Shown here one piece after another: positions 4,828 through 8,349 of a stretch of DNA of 8,349 nt. The DNA comes from Sulfurimonas sp. (GTDB lineage: Bacteria > Campylobacterota > Campylobacteria > Campylobacterales > Sulfurimonadaceae): positions 1 through 8,349 of the forward strand of contig WFPU01000194.1 of the NCBI GenBank assembly GCA_015487435.1. The letters run 5' to 3'. Below the pieces are notes generated by a model, which made no database searches, had not been told where the DNA came from, and was given only the letters and a program-made list of their open reading frames with translations. Position numbers and translations under genes: made by a program. Each line of letters opens with the position of its first letter. Positions within the stretch are counted from its first letter, which is position 1.

Positions 4828-5700
4828 CTACTTAGCCATAGCCTTAGTTACGGCAGCACCGATTTCAGCAGGTGAAACAACAACAGTTACACCAGCAGCT
4901 TCTAGTGCTTGCATTTTTTCTTTTGCTGTTCCAGCAGAACCAGAAACAATCGCACCAGCGTGACCCATAGTTTTACCTTTTGGTGCAGTTTGACCTGCGA
5001 TAAAAGCAACAACTGGTTTGGTAATTTGTTCTTTAATTAGTTTAGCCGCTTGAATTTCAAGATCTCCACCAATTTCACCAATCATAACAATACACTCAGT
5101 CTCTGGATCAGCTTCAAACATTGGTAAAAGTTGGTTGTATGAAAGACCAATAATTGGATCTCCACCAATACCAACTGCAGTTGTAATTCCAAAACCCTCT
5201 TTAACAACTTGGTTTGCACCTTCATATGTTAATGTACCAGATTTAGAGATAAGACCAACATTACCTTTTTTGAAAATCATACCAGGCATAATTCCAATTT
5301 TACACTCCTCAGCAGTGATAATACCAGGACAGTTTGGTCCAAGTGTTTTCATACCATGCTTAGTTGCATGAGCTTTAGCCATTTGCATATCTTTAACCGG
5401 AGCACCCTCTGTAATAATTACAGCAAGTTCAATTCCAGCTTCAGCAGCTTCCATTACAGCATCACCAACGAACGCAGGTGGAACAAAAATCATAGAAACA
5501 GTAGCACCTGTAGTTTTTACAGCTTCATCAACTGTATTGAAGACTGGTTGACCAAGGTGAGTTTGACCACCCTTGTTTGGCGTAACACCTCCAACAATTT
5601 TGGTTCCATATGCTGCGCATTGCTCAGCATGGAAAGTTCCCTCTTTACCTGTAAAACCCTGAACGATTACTTTTGTATCTTTATTTATTAAAATTGACAT
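4828..5700 (-). CDS. sucD: Succinyl-CoA synthetase (ligase), alpha subunit
   Basis: This is the alpha subunit (290 aa) of succinate-CoA ligase, which interconverts succinate + CoA + NTP and succinyl-CoA + NDP + phosphate. The N-terminal CoA-binding Rossmann domain carries GFTGKEGTFH (15-24). The C-terminal ligase domain has GPNCPG (121-126), SKSGTLTYE (152-160) and the phosphorylated active-site histidine in GHAGAI (His247). The length matches the usual 288-292 aa. It begins 5 nt after sucC ends, with AAGGAG inside the sucC 3' end, so the two subunits are co-translated. In this operon the enzyme feeds succinyl-CoA to the oxidoreductase encoded next. A 154-nt gap with inverted repeats separates it from oorD. 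The call is very secure; ADP versus GDP preference cannot be read from the sequence. Confidence 0.97.
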   Translation of the reverse strand: MSILINKDTKVIVQGFTGKEGTFHAEQCAAYGTKIVGGVTPNKGGQTHLGQPVFNTVDEAVKTTGATVSMIFVPPAFVGDAVMEAAEAGIELAVIITEGAPVKDMQMAKAHATKHGMKTLGPNCPGIITAEECKIGIMPGMIFKKGNVGLISKSGTLTYEGANQVVKEGFGITTAVGIGGDPIIGLSYNQLLPMFEADPETECIVMIGEIGGDLEIQAAKLIKEQITKPVVAFIAGQTAPKGKTMGHAGAIVSGSAGTAKEKMQALEAAGVTVVVSPAEIGAAVTKAMAK

Positions 5701-5705
5701 CTATA

Positions 5706-6878
5706 TTATTCTCCTTTTGCTGCTGCTACAGCTTTTGCTGCACCGTCGCCTAAATCATTACCAACAATTAAGTTTGCAATGTTTGCACTTTTAAGAATTT
5801 CTGATGCTTCTGGTGCGTTTGTTCCATCAAGACGAACAATAACAGGAACATTAACATCGGTAATTTTAGTTGCCTCGATTATGCCGTTAGCAATACGATC
5901 ACAACGAACAATTCCTCCAAAAATATTTACGAAAATTGCTTTAACTTTTGGATTTTTAAGAATAATTTCAAAACCTTTTGCAACAGTTTCAGCATTTGCT
6001 GAACCTCCAACATCAAGGAAGTTTGCAGGAGTTCCACCCATATAGTTGATAGTATCCATAGTACCCATTGCAAGACCAGCACCATTTACCATGCAACCAA
6101 TTTCACCATCAAGTGCTACATAAGAAAGACCATATTTAGCAGCTTCTACTTCATCTTCATCTTCTTCAGTTAAATCTCTCATTGCGGCTATTTGAGGTTG
6201 ACGACCAAGTGCAGAGTTATCAAAACCCATTTTTGCATCTAAAGCGATAAAATCGCCGCTTCCAGTACGAACTAATGGATTAATTTCAATCATCTCAGCA
6301 TCATTTTCCATATATAATTTAAACAATTTTTGTCCAAAAGAGATAATCTTTTTTTGTTCTGCTTTGTCAGTAATTCCTAGACCAAATGCTAATTGACGAC
6401 CATGAAAACCTTGAAAACCAATAGCTGGATCAACAGGAATAGTGATAATTTTTTCTGGTGTGTTTTCAGCAACATCTTCAATGTTCATTCCACCCTCAGT
6501 GGAAGCCATAATCAAAGGCATCTCTAATTTTCTATCTAAAACAACAGAAAGGTAAAACTCATCTTTAATATCAGCACCATCTTCGATGTAAAGTTTTTGA
6601 ACAAGTTTACCCTCAGCAGTAGTTTGATGAGTAACCAAAGTCATACCAAGAATTTCATTTGCGAACTCTCTTACTTCATCAAGGGTCTTAGCAAGTTTAA
6701 CACCGCCACCAAGACCACGTCCACCTGCGTGAATTTGAGCTTTAACAACCCAAACAGGACCACCTAGCTCTTTTGCAGCTTCAACAGCAGCTTCAACACT
6801 TTCAACCATAATACCTTTAGGCACTGGTACACCATACTCAACAAAAATTTGCTTTGCTTGATATTCATGTATATTCAT
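5706..6878 (-). CDS. sucC: Succinyl-CoA synthetase (ligase), beta subunit
   Basis: This is the beta subunit (390 aa) of succinate-CoA ligase. An N-terminal ATP-grasp nucleotide-binding domain starts with MNIHEYQAKQIF, the standard family opening, and carries KAQIHAGGRGLGGGVK (46-61) for nucleotide binding. EINPL (198-202) provides metal/nucleotide contacts. The C-terminal flavodoxin-like domain has GCMVNGAGLAMGTMD (261-275), LDVGGSAN (288-295) and GGIVRCDRIANG (321-332), which contact the alpha-subunit active-site phosphohistidine loop and succinate. The length is typical (385-400 aa). AGGAG lies about 5 nt before the ATG. The sucD gene follows after 5 nt. Upstream, a 41-nt gap with a small hairpin separates it from the fumarase beta gene. 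No unusual substitutions are seen at the motifs. Confidence 0.97.
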   Translation of the reverse strand: MNIHEYQAKQIFVEYGVPVPKGIMVESVEAAVEAAKELGGPVWVVKAQIHAGGRGLGGGVKLAKTLDEVREFANEILGMTLVTHQTTAEGKLVQKLYIEDGADIKDEFYLSVVLDRKLEMPLIMASTEGGMNIEDVAENTPEKIITIPVDPAIGFQGFHGRQLAFGLGITDKAEQKKIISFGQKLFKLYMENDAEMIEINPLVRTGSGDFIALDAKMGFDNSALGRQPQIAAMRDLTEEDEDEVEAAKYGLSYVALDGEIGCMVNGAGLAMGTMDTINYMGGTPANFLDVGGSANAETVAKGFEIILKNPKVKAIFVNIFGGIVRCDRIANGIIEATKITDVNVPVIVRLDGTNAPEASEILKSANIANLIVGNDLGDGAAKAVAAAKGE

Positions 6879-6899
6879 TTATTCTCCTTTTAAAAATTG

Positions 6900-6915
6900 G
6901 AAGTTATTTAACTTC
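6900..6915 (-). promoter_or_regulatory. Small intercistronic hairpin between fumarase beta gene and sucC
   Basis: GAAGTT (6900-6905) and AACTTC (6910-6915) form a perfect 6-bp stem with a 4-nt loop, followed on the minus strand by CAATTTTTAAAA. The stem is AT-rich and short, so at most it is a leaky attenuator or RNase-protection element; most transcription should read through into sucC. Confidence 0.35.
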
Positions 6916-6919
6916 TTAA

Positions 6920-7477
6920 TTATTTGATTTCATATTGAGCGCGACCTATTTTATATAGATCTTTGCCATGCGTATCGTTTATTACAGTTACTGGAAAATC
7001 AACTACTTTTAGTTTTCTAACTGCCTCAGGACCTAATTCCTCATAAGCGATAACTTCTGCACTTACTATCTGCTTACCTAAAAGAGCACCAGCCCCACCT
7101 GTAGCACCAAAATATACAGCTTTGTGTTCTTGACAAGCGTCAGTCACATCTTTGTTTCTTTTACCCTTACCTATCATACCTTTTAAACCCTCAGCAATTA
7201 AGCGAGGAGAATATGAATCCATACGATAAGATGTAGTTGGTCCAGCTGAACCAATTGGATCACCTGGTTTAGGTGGAGTTGGCCCAACAAAGTATATTAC
7301 AGCACCTTTAATATCAAAAGGGAGTTCTTTACCAGCATCTAATAGATCTACTAATCTTTTATGTGCAGCATCTCTTGCAGTAAATATAGTTCCGTTTAAA
7401 TAAACTATGTCACCACTATTTAGCTTTGAAACTGTTTCATCACTAAGTGGAGTTGTTAAATGGTATGTTTTACTCAT
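6920..7477 (-). CDS. Fumarate hydratase class I, beta subunit
   Basis: This is the small subunit (185 aa) of a two-subunit, iron-sulfur (class I) fumarase, which reversibly hydrates fumarate to malate. In single-chain class I fumarases (FumA/FumB of E. coli) the same domain forms the C-terminal part. The signature is PIGSAGPTTSYRMD (74-87), followed by KGMIGKG (99-105), and further on AVYFGATGGAGALL (about 120-133), all typical of the Fe-S hydro-lyase beta family. AAGGA lies about 6 nt before the ATG, and the alpha-subunit gene ends 9 nt upstream. The related L-tartrate dehydratase (TtdB) has the same architecture, but linkage to sucCD and oorDABC supports fumarase. In the reductive TCA direction it converts malate to fumarate. 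Symbols for this family vary (fumB, ttdB, fumA C-terminal), so none is given. Confidence 0.93.
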   Translation of the reverse strand: MSKTYHLTTPLSDETVSKLNSGDIVYLNGTIFTARDAAHKRLVDLLDAGKELPFDIKGAVIYFVGPTPPKPGDPIGSAGPTTSYRMDSYSPRLIAEGLKGMIGKGKRNKDVTDACQEHKAVYFGATGGAGALLGKQIVSAEVIAYEELGPEAVRKLKVVDFPVTVINDTHGKDLYKIGRAQYEIK

Positions 7478-7486
7478 CTGGAATCC

Positions 7487-8338
7487 TTATATAGTGATGT
7501 GTGTATGGCGTGAGCTATGACACTGAACATTTACTGAAACTGGCAAAGAAGCAATGTGACACGAATTAGCTTCAATATGTACAGCTAAAACAGTCTCTGT
7601 TCCACCCATACCCATAGTCCCTATTCCAAGCTTGTTTAGCTCTAATTTAATAACATCTTCAAGCTCAGCCATCTCTGGATCTTCATTTACAGAACCAATG
7701 TCACGAAAAAGTGCATGTTTTGAGCTTATTACAGCTTTTTCAAAAGTTCCACCAATTCCAACACCTACAGTAAGTGGAGGGCAAGGATTTGGACCAGCAT
7801 CAGAGATACACTCTTTAACATAATCAATTACACCCTGCTTTCCAGCGGCTGGTGGAAAAACTTTTGCACGAGATACATTTTCACTTCCACCACCTTTTGC
7901 AGCGTACTCTATATCTATTTTATCACCTTCAACTATATCCAAATGAATAATAGCTGGTAGGTTATAACCAACTGTATCTTTGTTATTAGCACGGGTAAAA
8001 GGGTGACAAGTTGAAGCTCTTAAATAGCCCTCTATATAACCCTTTTGAGTACCCTCGTTAATAGCATCTTTTAATAATCCGCCAACAACTTTAACATCAG
8101 CACCAATTTTTACAAAAAATACTGCTAAACCAGTATCTTGACAAAGTGGACGAGCTTCTGAACTTGCTATATCAGCATTTTTTAAAAGTTGTTTTAAAAC
8201 TTCTTTGCTTACAGGACTTTTTTCATTTTTATAAGCTTCTTTCATTGCATTCAATGCATCTTCGGGAAGATTTGAAGCAGAGTATACTATGATATCTCTA
8301 ACATTTTTAACTATCTCTTCGTATGCTATTTCACGCAT
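7487..8338 (-). CDS. Fumarate hydratase class I, alpha subunit (Fe-S)
   Basis: This is the large subunit (283 aa) of the two-subunit class I fumarase, carrying the catalytic [4Fe-4S] cluster. Three conserved cysteines expected to ligate the cluster are visible: Cys66 in PLCQDTG, Cys186 in GPNPCPP and Cys260 in EANSCHIASLP. Other hallmarks are KGGGSENVSRAKVFPPAAGK (148-167) and GMGGTETVLAVH (243-254). One cluster iron has no cysteine ligand and binds substrate, so the enzyme should be oxygen- and superoxide-sensitive, fitting an anaerobic or microaerobic organism. The start is supported by GAGGG (8345-8349, at the window edge) 6 nt before the ATG; the length is normal for heterodimeric fumarases. 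L-tartrate dehydratase alpha is the main alternative, disfavoured by the TCA-gene context. It is the first operon gene visible here, but further genes (malate dehydrogenase would be expected) may lie upstream, outside the window. Confidence 0.94.
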   Translation of the reverse strand: MREIAYEEIVKNVRDIIVYSASNLPEDALNAMKEAYKNEKSPVSKEVLKQLLKNADIASSEARPLCQDTGLAVFFVKIGADVKVVGGLLKDAINEGTQKGYIEGYLRASTCHPFTRANNKDTVGYNLPAIIHLDIVEGDKIDIEYAAKGGGSENVSRAKVFPPAAGKQGVIDYVKECISDAGPNPCPPLTVGVGIGGTFEKAVISSKHALFRDIGSVNEDPEMAELEDVIKLELNKLGIGTMGMGGTETVLAVHIEANSCHIASLPVSVNVQCHSSRHTHITI

Positions 8339-8349
8339 ATAATTCCCTC

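Noticed and set aside
7487..8338. L-tartrate dehydratase (ttdA/ttdB) as the identity of the alpha/beta pair
   Set aside because: Architecture is shared, but linkage with sucCD and oorDABC and absence of a tartrate transporter or regulator favour fumarase. Motifs alone cannot fully exclude it.

Overview
The window is low-GC bacterial DNA and looks like a chromosomal segment of a Campylobacterota (Epsilonproteobacteria) member, most likely Sulfurimonas-like. The reasons are the gene order fumarase alpha, fumarase beta, sucC, sucD, oorD, oorA, oorB, oorC; the four-subunit OorDABC type of 2-oxoglutarate:acceptor oxidoreductase; and the AT-rich intergenic regions. The genus is an inference from gene order and protein character; no database was searched.

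Layout. Positions 1-408 (minus strand) hold two small unrecognised genes: a 68-aa soluble protein and a 48-aa single-pass membrane protein. Positions about 455-893 (minus) hold the RNase P RNA gene (rnpB), recognisable from its conserved core. Positions 938-1048 form a dense regulatory region with four copies of a 14-bp operator-like palindrome, spaced 31-32 bp centre to centre. They surround the probable promoter of a TetR-family regulator gene (1075-1686, plus). A strong bidirectional hairpin terminator (1727-1757) separates that gene from the convergent metabolic operon.

From 8338 down to 1765 (minus strand) eight genes are tightly packed: both subunits of an iron-sulfur class I fumarase, both subunits of succinyl-CoA synthetase, and all four subunits of 2-oxoglutarate:ferredoxin oxidoreductase. 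Together they interconvert malate/fumarate, succinate/succinyl-CoA and succinyl-CoA/2-oxoglutarate. Read in the CO2-fixing direction this is the succinate arm of the reductive TCA cycle, lacking only fumarate reductase and malate dehydrogenase; in the opposite direction it serves oxidative TCA flux. Every gene has a clear Shine-Dalgarno sequence and gaps are mostly 1-11 nt. The exceptions are 41 nt (hairpin) between fumarase beta and sucC, and 154 nt between sucD and oorD, which holds inverted repeats, a candidate internal promoter and leader hairpins.

The metabolic genes are well-known families. The least explained parts are the helically phased operator array in front of the TetR gene, the structured sucD-oorD intergenic region, and the two small genes downstream of rnpB. 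No mobile elements, CRISPR arrays, tRNAs or broken genes were seen.
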